A stretch of 64,000 nt of DNA from a virus, in IMG/VR virus record IMGVR_UViG_3300035698_034576, positions 19,152 through 83,151 of that record; one strand, 5' to 3'. Positions 23,727 through 33,157 of this stretch are shown piece after piece. The translations under genes were made by a program, and so were the position numbers. The notes under the pieces were generated by a model. The model did not search any database. It was not told where the DNA came from and saw only the letters and a list, made by a program, of their open reading frames with translations. How positions within the stretch are numbered: position 1 is the first letter of the stretch; each line of letters starts with the position of its first letter.

Positions 23727-23999
23727 ATGAGGACAGGATTAACAATAGAGCTATTAAAATCAAATTTTAAGGAAGTTGAGGAAAAGTATAGGGGAACCTT
23801 AAAAATGAAGGAAGATCCAAAAGAATCTATTTTTTTTGATTGTAAATCAGATGGTCCAGAGAAAATAAAGGTTTTGGAAGCTATCCGTTTTTTTGAAGAT
23901 AAAATTAAAAAGCAAGGTCTTGAGATTAATTCTAAAGATAAAAAATATTTGAATAGTCTAAAAGATCTTTATAAGGAAATGAAAGGAGATCAGCCTTAA
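23727..23999 (+). CDS. Hypothetical helical protein (90 aa)
   Basis: No tag is present. Charged helices dominate (IKVLEAIRFFEDKIKKQGLE). The stop overlaps the next ATG by one base. Position between tagged genes suggests an assembly-related role, but nothing is recognised. Confidence 0.55.
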   Translation: MRTGLTIELLKSNFKEVEEKYRGTLKMKEDPKESIFFDCKSDGPEKIKVLEAIRFFEDKIKKQGLEINSKDKKYLNSLKDLYKEMKGDQP

Positions 24000-24598
24000 T
24001 GCAAATAATAAAGGATATAGCAAAATCATTTAATAAATCTAATTCCTCAATAGAGAAGGTTTCTTTAATGAGGAAGTCTGGAGTAAAAAATGGTAGAGAT
24101 TTATCTAGAATAAGCGGTATTCCTATTAGTCAATTTATAAGACTGGGAATAGAGGATGGTGCATCAAAAGAGAAGATAAATGATTTAGCAGGTGCAAAAT
24201 TAGGCTCTGAAGAAATTCATTTTTACGAAATAGTAGGAGCCCTTTTATCTCTTGATCTTCTTAAAAAACTAATTATTGTAAGTGAACTTGACTTTGCAGA
24301 AACTTTACTAATGGGTAGCTCTATCTCTTATGATAAAGAAAATGATGTGTTAAAGAGTAAAAACATCACTGTAGACATTAGAAGCAGCTTGCCTGGGGAC
24401 ATTAATTTAGATATTGATACATTACTGCTTAAACCTAACATAGGAGGTTATTTAGCTAAAAATACCCTCCTGATAAAAGCTATAGAGGATTTATCTATAA
24501 ATCAACTAGACATATTGTACAAGGGAATTACTGAAAGGAACCCTAACCATAGTTTGCTAAGTGAAATAATATTAACTATTCAAAAAAAATTACAGTAA
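23999..24598 (+). CDS. Hypothetical protein (199 aa)
   Basis: The first third has the feel of a helix-turn-helix or SAM-like helical bundle (NGRDLSRISGIPISQFIRLG) and the rest is alpha/beta with no motif. It carries only a weak KSF at the N-terminus (IAKSFNKSNSS) and no full tag. Unknown function. Confidence 0.55.
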   Translation: MQIIKDIAKSFNKSNSSIEKVSLMRKSGVKNGRDLSRISGIPISQFIRLGIEDGASKEKINDLAGAKLGSEEIHFYEIVGALLSLDLLKKLIIVSELDFAETLLMGSSISYDKENDVLKSKNITVDIRSSLPGDINLDIDTLLLKPNIGGYLAKNTLLIKAIEDLSINQLDILYKGITERNPNHSLLSEIILTIQKKLQ

Positions 24599-24599
24599 A

Positions 24600-25109
24600 A
24601 TGAATACAGAATATATCCAAGATTATAAAAATAATATATCAAAAAACATATTTAATAGTTTTGATATATTAAAAGCTTTTGCCCCGGAGGGCTCTCGTAA
24701 ACAAACCAAAAGAGGAGAGTGGTATGTAAAACAAGGAGGTAAATGGGTTTATGAGAAAAAAGGAGGGAGAGCCTCTAAAGAAACCGAAGATACTAGTTCA
24801 CAAGAGGGAGGATCGTCCGAGGGAAATATAAAATCTAAATCAAGCCGAAATATGGGCTTTTTAAGAGAACTTTCTGACAGTGAGTTTAAAAATTTAGGCA
24901 TGATTGGTTTTGATAAAATATCAAGATATAAAGCTGTTTATGCAAAAGCCGCTCATGAGATAATGGAGGAGGGCATAAGGCTTGGATATGTTGAGAAAAA
25001 AGATTATGGAAAAGGAAAGGGTAAATACACAACAACAGAGGCTTCAGGCAAAATGTCCCTATCTTTGATAATTCAGAAAATAAAGGATAATGAGTCTATT
25101 AAAGATTAG
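24600..25109 (+). CDS. Head-region protein with a different basic N-terminal segment (169 aa)
   Basis: Residues 22-55 read FDILKAFAPEGSRKQTKRGE then WYVKQGGKWVYEKKG, a short basic beta-hairpin-like segment that differs from the main tag but begins with the same ILKxF. A Ser/Gly-rich linker follows, then a small helical domain with FDKISRYKAVYAKAAHEIM. Unrecognised family. Confidence 0.55.
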   Translation: MNTEYIQDYKNNISKNIFNSFDILKAFAPEGSRKQTKRGEWYVKQGGKWVYEKKGGRASKETEDTSSQEGGSSEGNIKSKSSRNMGFLRELSDSEFKNLGMIGFDKISRYKAVYAKAAHEIMEEGIRLGYVEKKDYGKGKGKYTTTEASGKMSLSLIIQKIKDNESIKD

Positions 25110-25126
25110 TTCAAAAATAAGCGAAT

Positions 25127-26515
25127 ATGGAATTTGAAAGAATAGACAAACAGGAAACTGCCCTTTTTAATCTAGAAAAATCTAGAAAAACAGGCTATTA
25201 TAAAGATAATCGCGAAAATCGTCTAAAAAATAGAGTAGGTCAGAAATATACCATAGATGTAACTGACGAAAAAGATCTTGGAAAAGTACAACGCCAACTA
25301 GAAGAAGCCCGTAACAGAAAAGATATTTACAATCCTTCAGAAGAAAATGACCAGGAGATAGAGAGGCAATTTTTGGAAAATTTCGAAAAATTCGCTAAAG
25401 AAGATGCTGAGTGGCTTAAAGAAAATCCAATGGGGTCTCGCACAAGAGATTGGAGAAGGAACGATGAAATTATCAGAGCAAATCTTTTATTAGAAGAGGC
25501 AGAAGCTTCTAAACAAATTTCTTTAGAAACTGACCAAGATAAAGAGGCTTTTATACATGCTTCTCAGGTTACAAGAGCAGAGAGCCAATTTTTTATGGGA
25601 GAACTTATTGATAAAATTAAGCTCAATCCTGAAAACTCAACTTTCAAGGAAGAATTGGTTTGGCTAACAACTAAAGATCATGAGAGAGTCAGAAGATTCA
25701 ATATCTTAGCTAGGGAAAACAATATAACTCAATTAGAACCCTTTAGATTTGTAAAAGAGACCAATAAACCTGTGCTTGTCTGGGATTCAGAAGAGAAGTA
25801 TTCTTCATTAACAAATAAAGGACCAAAAGTTAATAAAGAGAATCTTAAAAGATCAACATATAAGGATTCTTTAGGGGCTTTTGAAGCGTGGGAAACCGAA
25901 GGCAGTAAATTAAGTTTTCCTTGGGAGTCTGCCAAAATAGGAGGTTCTGTTTCATATAATGTTGATGAAGCTAGTGAAGCTATTAGAGATTATCTGAGTA
26001 GGCTCCCTATTTTAGAGGTTGATCCTTGGGATGTTGAAGTGTTTTTAAAATCTCCTCATGATTTTATAAAAGAAAAAGGCCATTTTAATCTAATAGATAG
26101 TGAAGACAAAATTTTTGGAAGTATAATTATATCCACAAAAGAAAAAGATTTTTTATTCCTCAGAAAAATTAACGATCACTATGTAAAGGACAGTTCTAAG
26201 AAAAAGACTAGCATAGGTAAGTCTTATGTTGTAAAATTATTACCTATACTTAATCCTATTTCAGGACTTAATTATAAGCATCCAATATCAGAGTTGCCTT
26301 TAATTGTTGTTCCAGAAGTGGCTACAATATCTGAAAGTAGATTGGATAGAGCTAAAAGAAAAATTAGAGAATATGATTTAGATGAATTGTCTAGGCTTAT
26401 TGAGGAAGAGGAAGCTTTGCCAAAATATAAGCAAGATAAAGATGATCTTGACCTTTTATATTTTAAAAGGACTAAATATTTTGAATTTAAAAGGGAAATC
26501 GAAAAATATACATAA
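25127..26515 (+). CDS. Large tag-motif protein of unknown function (462 aa)
   Basis: Residues 14-42 carry the motif (FNLEKSRKTGYYKDNRENRL, then KNRVGQKYTID). Two long helical regions (residues 45-110 and about 410-460) enclose a beta-rich middle with VDPWDVEVFLKSPHDF. No catalytic motif is visible. It is followed by the P-loop ATPase gene after one nt. A structural or cargo role is inferred from the tag and position only. Confidence 0.6.
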   Translation: MEFERIDKQETALFNLEKSRKTGYYKDNRENRLKNRVGQKYTIDVTDEKDLGKVQRQLEEARNRKDIYNPSEENDQEIERQFLENFEKFAKEDAEWLKENPMGSRTRDWRRNDEIIRANLLLEEAEASKQISLETDQDKEAFIHASQVTRAESQFFMGELIDKIKLNPENSTFKEELVWLTTKDHERVRRFNILARENNITQLEPFRFVKETNKPVLVWDSEEKYSSLTNKGPKVNKENLKRSTYKDSLGAFEAWETEGSKLSFPWESAKIGGSVSYNVDEASEAIRDYLSRLPILEVDPWDVEVFLKSPHDFIKEKGHFNLIDSEDKIFGSIIISTKEKDFLFLRKINDHYVKDSSKKKTSIGKSYVVKLLPILNPISGLNYKHPISELPLIVVPEVATISESRLDRAKRKIREYDLDELSRLIEEEEALPKYKQDKDDLDLLYFKRTKYFEFKREIEKYT

Positions 26516-26516
26516 A

Positions 26517-29093
26517 ATGAAAACTGATTTAATTAGTAAGAGCAAAGGACTGGGAATAGCTAGATCATTTGAAAATGATATTGAGAAGGCTAAAGCTTTC
26601 CCTCCAGGGACAATTAAAAATTATAATGGCAAGAGATATATTAAAGTATCAGATGCAAAAGGTTTGGAATGGAAAGACCAATGGAAAATGATCCATAGTA
26701 AAAAACAAATAGAGGAAACTCTTGAAGAGTTTGGTAATGTTCCTGGACTCTCTGGTAAACTTTCTGGATTGCCTGCTGATGCTGAATCAAAACCAAGCGC
26801 TCCCTCTGTTGAAAAAAAGGAAACCTCAGGAAATGATTCAAGTAATGATCCAGTTATAGGCACTTTAAATAAGGTATCTACATCAAAAGATCATTCTCCT
26901 TTGACGAGACTTGAAAATATGTACAGCTATGGGTTGGAAGATCCAATGACTTTAGCTACATTTTCTGGAGCCCATTATTCTGAAGTTCAGAAATTTTTAG
27001 CAAATAAAAAAGAAACTGAAATTAAATCTGCTTTTACAGAAGTTGAAAAAGAAAGGATTGCCGCAGCGACAAGAAAGAAAAGACTTTCTCTTTATGCGGA
27101 ACTAGCTGGCATTTCTGTTCATGATAGATGGAGAACGTATGATACCATTCTTGAAAACACTATGGAGGGCAAGTTCAAATCTATGATTGCATTTGGATCA
27201 GGTGGAGTAGGAAAAGCTCAGCCTTTGTACAGTAAGGTATTAACTCCTGAAGGCTTTGTAAAAATGGGGGAATTAAAAGTTGGAGATGAAGTTGTAACTC
27301 CTAAAGGGAGTTTATCTAAAATCTCAGATATTTATCCACAAGGCAAACGGGCTGTTTATGAATTAACCATGGAGGATAACACTAAAATTAGATCTGATGT
27401 GGAACATTTATGGAAAGTTCTAGACACAGAGGATGATTTTAGTGAAAAAGTATTATCCCTGGAAGACATAGTGGAAAAAGGCTTAAAAACTGAAAATGGC
27501 TGGAGATTTGGAATTCCATTTATTGATAAGCCTTTTGGAGCTCCAAAAAATATTGATTTGCCGGTTAACCCTTGGCTTATTGGATGGCTACTTGGAAATG
27601 GTTGCTTTTCAAACAATCTTTCCTTTGATATTAATCCATTAGATAAAGAATTCCTTTTAAGCAAAATTGAAGAGTATCTTCCAAAAAATTTAAAGATCTC
27701 TAAGAAAATAAGCCCCACCAAGTTCAGTATCATTGGGAATGATAAATTAGATGAAAAAGAATTAGAGCTAGCAATCAATCAGCTGTCCCTGCCTGAAAGA
27801 GAAAACTGTTCTGCATTTATTCCTGGGGTATACAAAAGATCTTCTGTTGAACAGAAGCTCCATATTATACAGGGCTTAATGGATTCAGCTGGATATATAG
27901 ATCAAGCTGGAATGCTAAAATTTTCCTCTCCATATAAGATATTGGCTCAGGATTTTTATGATTTAGTTAAATCATTTGGAAGAATGGCTTATATTGAAGA
28001 AAAGACCGTATCATTTTTTGGAACTGATTCAAGAGAAAATTGGATAGTATCTTTTGATTTAGGAGAAGGGTACCTTCCTTATTCCTCCCCGGCAAGATCT
28101 AATGAATACCGTCCTAAGGATAAAGAAGGATCCATGCCAATAGTGGATATTTCGTTTATAGCCATAGAAGACACCCAATGTATTTCAATAGAAGATGCAG
28201 ATAAAATGTATATCACAGATGGTTACATTCAAACCCATAATACATGGAACATGCAATTAGCAACTAAGAAATTTGTTGTTAATAGGGAAACAGGAATTAT
28301 TATGAGAAAAGAGGATTTCAAGAAAACTTTTGGTCCAGATGCTACTTGGGATGATTCTCACATTAAAACAGTTCCAAAAAATGATTACCGGGAACTGCGC
28401 CAGTTTGATCCTACAAAAAAGTTTAGTGCTTCAGATTACGAATATGTAGTTATAGGGGGTTCAATATCCCCAGTTATGACATATTCAAGTATCTATCAAC
28501 ATAACAAGAAGATTATTGTTTTTGATGATATTGATAAGATCCTTAAGAATAGAGAGGGGCTTGATGTTCTTAAAGGGGCTTTGGATGGAGAAATAAAAGA
28601 TATTTCATGGGGTACTTCAACAACTCCTAAGGATATGCTAGGAGTTGATGTTCCTAAAACCTTTAAGTTTGAAGGCAGGGCTATATTTATAACCAACCTA
28701 ACCAATGAACAACTTAAGACTCCAGAGCTACAACCTATCACTCAGTCTAGAGCTGAGCCTGTGGATTTAACAATGACAAAAGAGGAAACTATTCAAAAGC
28801 TACAGACTTTGGTTAAGACTATGGAAGTTAAAGATGCGGCTGGAGAGGTTATTGATGCTTCCCCTGAGGACAAGCAACAGGCCTTAGACTATATGATTGA
28901 AATGAAGGATATAATTCATGCAGGATACTTCAATGCTAGAAAGCTAGGAGCGCTAACAAAACTTCTTAAGATTTCCAAAAATGATACCGAACTGTTTAGA
29001 AAAATGGCTTCATCTTCTCTACAGGTCCCTACAGGCGAGCAAATACCTGAGGATTGGATTTTCAATTATGACGATGATGAAGGAATAGTTTAA
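26517..29093 (+). CDS. P-loop ATPase with a class 3 intein in its Walker A motif (858 aa)
   Basis: I start at ATG 26517, one nt after the upstream stop; a longer start at 26382 would overlap the previous gene by 134 nt. The N-terminus has a basic segment (FPPGTIKNYNGKRYIKVSD) like those of other head-region proteins. Walker A is GSGGVGK at residues 227-233, interrupted by a 342-residue intein, and continues with Thr576; Walker B is IIVFDDIDKI. The host protein without intein is about 516 aa, of AAA type, with a sensor-like TNLT stretch. It is not a clear terminase: no nuclease domain follows. The role in the head region is unknown. Confidence 0.75.
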   Translation: MKTDLISKSKGLGIARSFENDIEKAKAFPPGTIKNYNGKRYIKVSDAKGLEWKDQWKMIHSKKQIEETLEEFGNVPGLSGKLSGLPADAESKPSAPSVEKKETSGNDSSNDPVIGTLNKVSTSKDHSPLTRLENMYSYGLEDPMTLATFSGAHYSEVQKFLANKKETEIKSAFTEVEKERIAAATRKKRLSLYAELAGISVHDRWRTYDTILENTMEGKFKSMIAFGSGGVGKAQPLYSKVLTPEGFVKMGELKVGDEVVTPKGSLSKISDIYPQGKRAVYELTMEDNTKIRSDVEHLWKVLDTEDDFSEKVLSLEDIVEKGLKTENGWRFGIPFIDKPFGAPKNIDLPVNPWLIGWLLGNGCFSNNLSFDINPLDKEFLLSKIEEYLPKNLKISKKISPTKFSIIGNDKLDEKELELAINQLSLPERENCSAFIPGVYKRSSVEQKLHIIQGLMDSAGYIDQAGMLKFSSPYKILAQDFYDLVKSFGRMAYIEEKTVSFFGTDSRENWIVSFDLGEGYLPYSSPARSNEYRPKDKEGSMPIVDISFIAIEDTQCISIEDADKMYITDGYIQTHNTWNMQLATKKFVVNRETGIIMRKEDFKKTFGPDATWDDSHIKTVPKNDYRELRQFDPTKKFSASDYEYVVIGGSISPVMTYSSIYQHNKKIIVFDDIDKILKNREGLDVLKGALDGEIKDISWGTSTTPKDMLGVDVPKTFKFEGRAIFITNLTNEQLKTPELQPITQSRAEPVDLTMTKEETIQKLQTLVKTMEVKDAAGEVIDASPEDKQQALDYMIEMKDIIHAGYFNARKLGALTKLLKISKNDTELFRKMASSSLQVPTGEQIPEDWIFNYDDDEGIV
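27216..28241 (+). other. Class 3 intein with an inactive-looking LAGLIDADG endonuclease
   Basis: The element begins with Ala234 (AQPLYSKVLTPEGFVKMGEL) rather than Cys or Ser, and has the W-C-T triad of class 3 inteins: Trp299 in VEHLWKV, Cys555 in TQCISIED, and +1 Thr576 after QTHN. Between them are two LAGLIDADG-like motifs, WLIGWLLGNGCF and IIQGLMDSAGYI. The catalytic Asp is replaced by Asn361 in the first and Ala458 in the second, so DNA cleavage is probably lost while splicing looks intact. Confidence 0.85.
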
Positions 29094-29113
29094 ACTAATT
29101 AAAAATTAAGCAA

Positions 29114-29281
29114 ATGACATCAAAAGAAGATTTTAAAAATCAATACAGAAATAGTTCCATTGAGGCTTTGGACAGCATTATTGCTGGGATGCTTGCTAGC
29201 AAATCCGACAGCAATTTGTTATATGCCCTTACAGAGTTAGTTGATGAAAAGTTAGAAGAAGAAAGACTGATTTCTTCTTGA
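29114..29281 (+). CDS. Small helical protein (55 aa)
   Basis: ATG at 29114, 20 nt after the ATPase gene, reads to TGA at 29279. Two helices with an acidic end (ELVDEKLEEERLISS). It fills the gap between the ATPase and the protease genes; function unknown. Confidence 0.5.
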   Translation: MTSKEDFKNQYRNSSIEALDSIIAGMLASKSDSNLLYALTELVDEKLEEERLISS

Positions 29282-29323
29282 CGATTCAGAGCTAATTGAC
29301 GATTAATCTTAAAACACAATCTA

Positions 29324-31051
29324 ATGTTTGGAACAGACCTAAGGGGAAAGCGCCAGCCTATTGGTACAACTACTGTTCGCGGAGACGGTTCAAGGTATAT
29401 AAAAATATGTCTTGAACCGTATGGCGATAACTGGCTTAGAGTAGTAATTCCTGGAGAGACAAAAAGAATTATTGAATCTTTAGATACCAAAGGAACAGCT
29501 ATTCGTAAGTATGATAAGCCTTTAAATGGAGTAAGACTTTTGGACAAGCTAATTGTTGATTTTTATAAAGATAAAATAGGCTATTCAAAAGAAGCTGCTG
29601 AATCTATGCCAGGGAAGTTTAAAGCTATTGGAGGTTTTGAAGGAGCTTCTGTATATTCTTTTTCTAATTTTTTCACTCAAATAGCAATGGCTAAGAGGCA
29701 GAATAAAAAATTAGATAGCAGAGCGGCAATAAGAAAAGCAGAAATTATAGCTTGGGAAAAACAAGTTGCTTTAGTTGGGGAGGATGGAGCTGGGACCGAA
29801 CCCTTAGATTATGATTTTGAAGGGGATAAAACTCCAATCAGAGAAGTCTCTAAAGAAGAAATAGAGGGTTTGTCTTTAACAATGGATGAAGCTTTAAAAA
29901 CTCTTCGCAGAGGGGTCACTTTTGACGGAGAGCAAAAAGAGGCTTACTGGGGAGGATTAGAAAAAGCTGGAAAATGGCCTGAAAAATATAGGATAATGCC
30001 AGAAATTGTGGCTGAAAGAGCTGCCCTTGAAGACAATTTTAAAAAAGCTTTTAAGGGAGAGCATGACTGGATTGTTAAGGAAACATTTGATCAAAATATA
30101 GATATTTACTTTGATAGATACTTCAGAAACTTCCGTGATCAAATAATGGTAGATGAAGGAAAGAGAATATCTAAAGAATACGAATTAGACCTTGATGGAG
30201 ATACAATAACTTTTTATGATAAGTTTTATAATATAATGCATAATCTTAAAGAGTTTGAAATAGACAGCTTAGCTAAACTTAGATTCAAAAGTAAGATTGG
30301 CAAAAATCTTAATGGAAAGTGGAAAAAAGAACATATTGCTATATTAGAAAATACTGAATTAATTTCCCAAAGTCTTCCTTTAGGCCATTTCATAAATAAT
30401 CCTCGGCTCAGCACTTTTCAGGCCCCAGATTATTTTATTGGAAGTGGATATGCCTCTTATAATCAGTCATCAAATACTATTGAGTTTTCAAGACAATTTA
30501 TGAACAATGCTTCTGCCCAAGGACACTTGACAGATCCTTTAGAATTTTTTTCAGTTGCTCCCCATGAGATAGGACATGCTGTTTCTAGGTATTTCAGGAA
30601 AGATATTCATCCTTTAGGGTATCAAGAATGGGTAAGTTTATGTGGGTGGGATAACAGGCAAGAAAATTTGCATGCAACAGGTGATGATAGAGATATTGAA
30701 AGACTAGGAGAGAACAATAGTATCAAGTTGATAACAGAGTATGCTAATAAGTCCCCTGAAGAAGCTTTTGCGGAATATTATTCATGTTATTTCCAGAATA
30801 AAGAAAATATTGACAATTGGCTTGATACAAATGATCCCTCTTTTCTGTCCAAAACACAAAGGCCTAAAATGAACTATATTTCTTTTTGGAAAGAGGATGT
30901 TAGGACAGGAAAAATGCATAAAATGAGTTATCCTAAAGTAAGTCGTGAGAATGGCATTTATTACAGAAATTCTGTTGTTGGAACTTCTCAAATGACTTCA
31001 AACAAAGAAATATTTAGTTTCATGAGAGAGGTCATATTTGACAATGTTTAA
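29324..31051 (+). CDS. HExxH metallopeptidase-like head-region protein (575 aa)
   Basis: The signature HEIGHAVSRYF is at residues 414-424 (His414, Glu415, His418) and SPEEAFAEYYSCYF, about 65 residues later, offers the third zinc ligand, as in gluzincin-type zinc peptidases. The N-terminus has a basic beta segment (RGKRQPIGTTTVRGDGSRYI) similar in style to those of the ATPase and the gene at 24600. The gene lies among head genes and overlaps the NUDIX gene, so a virion-associated protease or an assembly protease is possible. The separate prohead protease at 40009 makes maturation of the head a less likely job. Confidence 0.7.
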   Translation: MFGTDLRGKRQPIGTTTVRGDGSRYIKICLEPYGDNWLRVVIPGETKRIIESLDTKGTAIRKYDKPLNGVRLLDKLIVDFYKDKIGYSKEAAESMPGKFKAIGGFEGASVYSFSNFFTQIAMAKRQNKKLDSRAAIRKAEIIAWEKQVALVGEDGAGTEPLDYDFEGDKTPIREVSKEEIEGLSLTMDEALKTLRRGVTFDGEQKEAYWGGLEKAGKWPEKYRIMPEIVAERAALEDNFKKAFKGEHDWIVKETFDQNIDIYFDRYFRNFRDQIMVDEGKRISKEYELDLDGDTITFYDKFYNIMHNLKEFEIDSLAKLRFKSKIGKNLNGKWKKEHIAILENTELISQSLPLGHFINNPRLSTFQAPDYFIGSGYASYNQSSNTIEFSRQFMNNASAQGHLTDPLEFFSVAPHEIGHAVSRYFRKDIHPLGYQEWVSLCGWDNRQENLHATGDDRDIERLGENNSIKLITEYANKSPEEAFAEYYSCYFQNKENIDNWLDTNDPSFLSKTQRPKMNYISFWKEDVRTGKMHKMSYPKVSRENGIYYRNSVVGTSQMTSNKEIFSFMREVIFDNV

Positions 31052-31583
31052 AAATATTTTTACGCAAACAAATTTCAACTACTTTCACTTGATGAACAAG
31101 TCAATAGAATCAAAACATTTATCTAAGGAAAATAAAGGGATCACAAAAGCTGTGATTGGAATAGTTTTTAATAAAGAGGGCAAAGTTTTACTAGGCTTTT
31201 CCTCTCTTAATGATAACTTAAGAAAAGATAAGTGGTGTTTTCCTGGGGGAGGACGTGAGAAAGGAGAGAGTGATTATCAAGCTGGGGTTAGAGAAGTAAA
31301 AGAGGAAACAGGTATTACAGCTAAACCTTTGAATCTATCCCCCTTTATAGACACAGAGGTTCCAAATATAACTTTTGTTATTATGGTAAAAACAGGAGGA
31401 AAGCTACAACCTAATGAAGAATTTCATTATTTAGACTGGTTTTCTCCTGACAGCCTGCCAAAAAACATTGTAAAGTCAAATGCTAAAATAGTAAATATTG
31501 CCATCAAAACAATAGAAGAGGCAACTAAGAATATTTCTTCATTTTCCTTCATTGGCAAAGATTCAGTAATAGGGAGTTTTTAA
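31044..31583 (+). CDS. NUDIX hydrolase (179 aa)
   Basis: A complete NUDIX box, GGREKGESDYQAGVREVKEE then TGI (Gx5Ex7REUxEExGU), is present at about residues 70-93, inside a normal NUDIX fold (AVIGIVFNKEGKVLLG and later FHYLDWFSP). These enzymes hydrolyse nucleoside diphosphates linked to another moiety; candidates are oxidised dNTPs, ADP-ribose, NAD or RNA caps. I start at ATG 31044, inside the end of the protease gene; a TTG two codons upstream is possible. The first 30 residues precede the domain and may be an extension. Location among head genes is unusual for a metabolic enzyme. Confidence 0.88.
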   Translation: MFKNIFTQTNFNYFHLMNKSIESKHLSKENKGITKAVIGIVFNKEGKVLLGFSSLNDNLRKDKWCFPGGGREKGESDYQAGVREVKEETGITAKPLNLSPFIDTEVPNITFVIMVKTGGKLQPNEEFHYLDWFSPDSLPKNIVKSNAKIVNIAIKTIEEATKNISSFSFIGKDSVIGSF

Positions 31584-31619
31584 CTTAAAGGACTTACAGA
31601 ATTCAATAAAACTGTGAAT

Positions 31620-31775
31620 ATGAAAGAACCAAAAGTTACATCAAAAGATAGGGCTAAATTCCCTAAAGTTCAGGACGCTTATGAAAATGCCTTTAAAAAA
31701 TCTTACCAGGAAATGATAAAAGCTTCCCTGACTGAACTTATGGATAAGTTGGGCAAAGCTATTAAAGGAGTTTGA
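31620..31775 (+). CDS. Small helical protein (51 aa)
   Basis: ATG at 31620 to TGA at 31773. A single amphipathic helical stretch (AYENAFKKSYQEMIKASLTE). It is the last gene before a late-type promoter. Function unknown. Confidence 0.5.
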   Translation: MKEPKVTSKDRAKFPKVQDAYENAFKKSYQEMIKASLTELMDKLGKAIKGV

Positions 31776-31792
31776 AAACTATTGACCTATGA

Positions 31793-31815
31793 CAATTTTT
31801 ACTATATTTAATAAA
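31793..31815 (+). promoter_or_regulatory. Late-type promoter
   Basis: TTTTTACTATATTTAATAAA with TATATTTA at 31803-31810, followed by the usual AATAAAA. It precedes the gene at 31832 by 21 nt. Confidence 0.55.
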
Positions 31816-31831
31816 ATTAATACATAAGAAA

Positions 31832-33136
31832 ATGGACGGTTTAATTAACTTAGAAGATAAAAGAAAGATAATAGCTTCAAATTTTATAGAGTTTGAACCT
31901 AATATCTTAAAAGCCAGAGCTGGAAGATATGCTGATACATCAGAAAACCGATCTAAAAAAAGAGTTGGTGAGCAGTATGGATCTAAGAAAGAAGAGGAAG
32001 TTAAGGAGGGGAGGGATCCTAAAAAAGAGGACCCAGAAACATCAAGATCAAAAAAAGAAGAGGACCCAAAGAAAGAGGGTAAAGAAAAAGTAGCAAAAAC
32101 AACATCAGAACATGCAAAAGACACTTCAACAGAAGATCTTCAGAATTATGTAGATAATTTCAACCCAGATTCAGTTGTATTCAATAATCAAGAGCTTTTT
32201 GATGAAGCAAAAAAGGAGCTTGCTTCAAGGTCAAAAGAAGGAAAAAGTAAAACAGAAGTTGGTATGATGAAGATTGAAGATAAAATATCTTCTTTAAAAC
32301 AAACCATTGAGGCTACCAGCTCCTTATTAGACACCCTTCCAGAGGGAAAAATGAAAGAAGGAATTGCTCTTAGCATAGAGCAGGGGGAAGATGAGATAAG
32401 AAGCCTAGAAAGTGAAAAAACTTCTCTTGAGAAAAAAAATAAAAAAGAGAAAGAGCCTAAAATTTCACCAGAAGCCTTCATTGCAACATCATCAGTGAAT
32501 GATCTAGCCAAGAAATCTAGCGAACTTGCAAAAGAATCTTCAGAAGCTTTATCAGAAGGAAATTATGAGCTGGCTTCAGAATTAGCAAAACAATCAAGTC
32601 AATATGCACAGAGTATATCTGATAAGATGGGAGAAGCCTCTAAATCTAATGATAAGGAAAAGCTAATAAAAGAAAGAGCTTCCCTTGTTAAGAAGCAAGA
32701 TAAGTTACTTGGTCAAGTTAGCTCAACTTCAAAGGGTAGGCAACAAACAACCTTAAATAACGCTAGAATAAAAGAAATTGATGCAGAGCTTAGCGGTAGT
32801 CCCAAGGAGAAACCTTCTGAAAAGAGCGGGGATAGGGTTACTCTAAATGATCACATGTTAAAAGAGGCAAAGGATAAACCTTCTAAAAAAAATATGATTG
32901 ATGCCAAAATAGACAACAAAGAAGACTTTATCGATTCTATTCAAGAAGAAGACAATGAAGAGATTAATAAAATTTGGAAAAAAGTTTTAGAAGAGGAAGT
33001 TGTATCAGCTTTAGATAAAGAAGGCATAAATGACACTCAAGAAGCCAGAGATGATATTATGAATAACGATAAATTTCATGATACTATTTTTGGAAATGCT
33101 TATACTAAAGCTTTTAAAGAATATTCAAAAAAATAA
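31832..33136 (+). CDS. Tag-motif protein with long charged coiled coil (434 aa)
   Basis: Residues 24-50 carry a divergent tag (NILKARAGRYADTSENRSKK, then RVGEQYGSKK). A Lys/Glu/Ser-rich low-complexity region follows (residues 50-90), then long coiled coils and a C-terminal helical domain. The composition resembles scaffolding-like or internal head proteins. It stands directly before the MuF-like gene. The true scaffold is more likely the gene at 41043, next to the capsid gene. Confidence 0.6.
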   Translation: MDGLINLEDKRKIIASNFIEFEPNILKARAGRYADTSENRSKKRVGEQYGSKKEEEVKEGRDPKKEDPETSRSKKEEDPKKEGKEKVAKTTSEHAKDTSTEDLQNYVDNFNPDSVVFNNQELFDEAKKELASRSKEGKSKTEVGMMKIEDKISSLKQTIEATSSLLDTLPEGKMKEGIALSIEQGEDEIRSLESEKTSLEKKNKKEKEPKISPEAFIATSSVNDLAKKSSELAKESSEALSEGNYELASELAKQSSQYAQSISDKMGEASKSNDKEKLIKERASLVKKQDKLLGQVSSTSKGRQQTTLNNARIKEIDAELSGSPKEKPSEKSGDRVTLNDHMLKEAKDKPSKKNMIDAKIDNKEDFIDSIQEEDNEEINKIWKKVLEEEVVSALDKEGINDTQEARDDIMNNDKFHDTIFGNAYTKAFKEYSKK

Positions 33137-33157
33137 AAGTTAGCAAATATAAAATGA

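Noticed and set aside
26517-29093. Terminase large subunit
   Set aside because: A Walker A and a Walker B motif are present, but no RuvC-like nuclease domain follows, and the Walker B form (FDDID) and sensor region look like AAA proteins.
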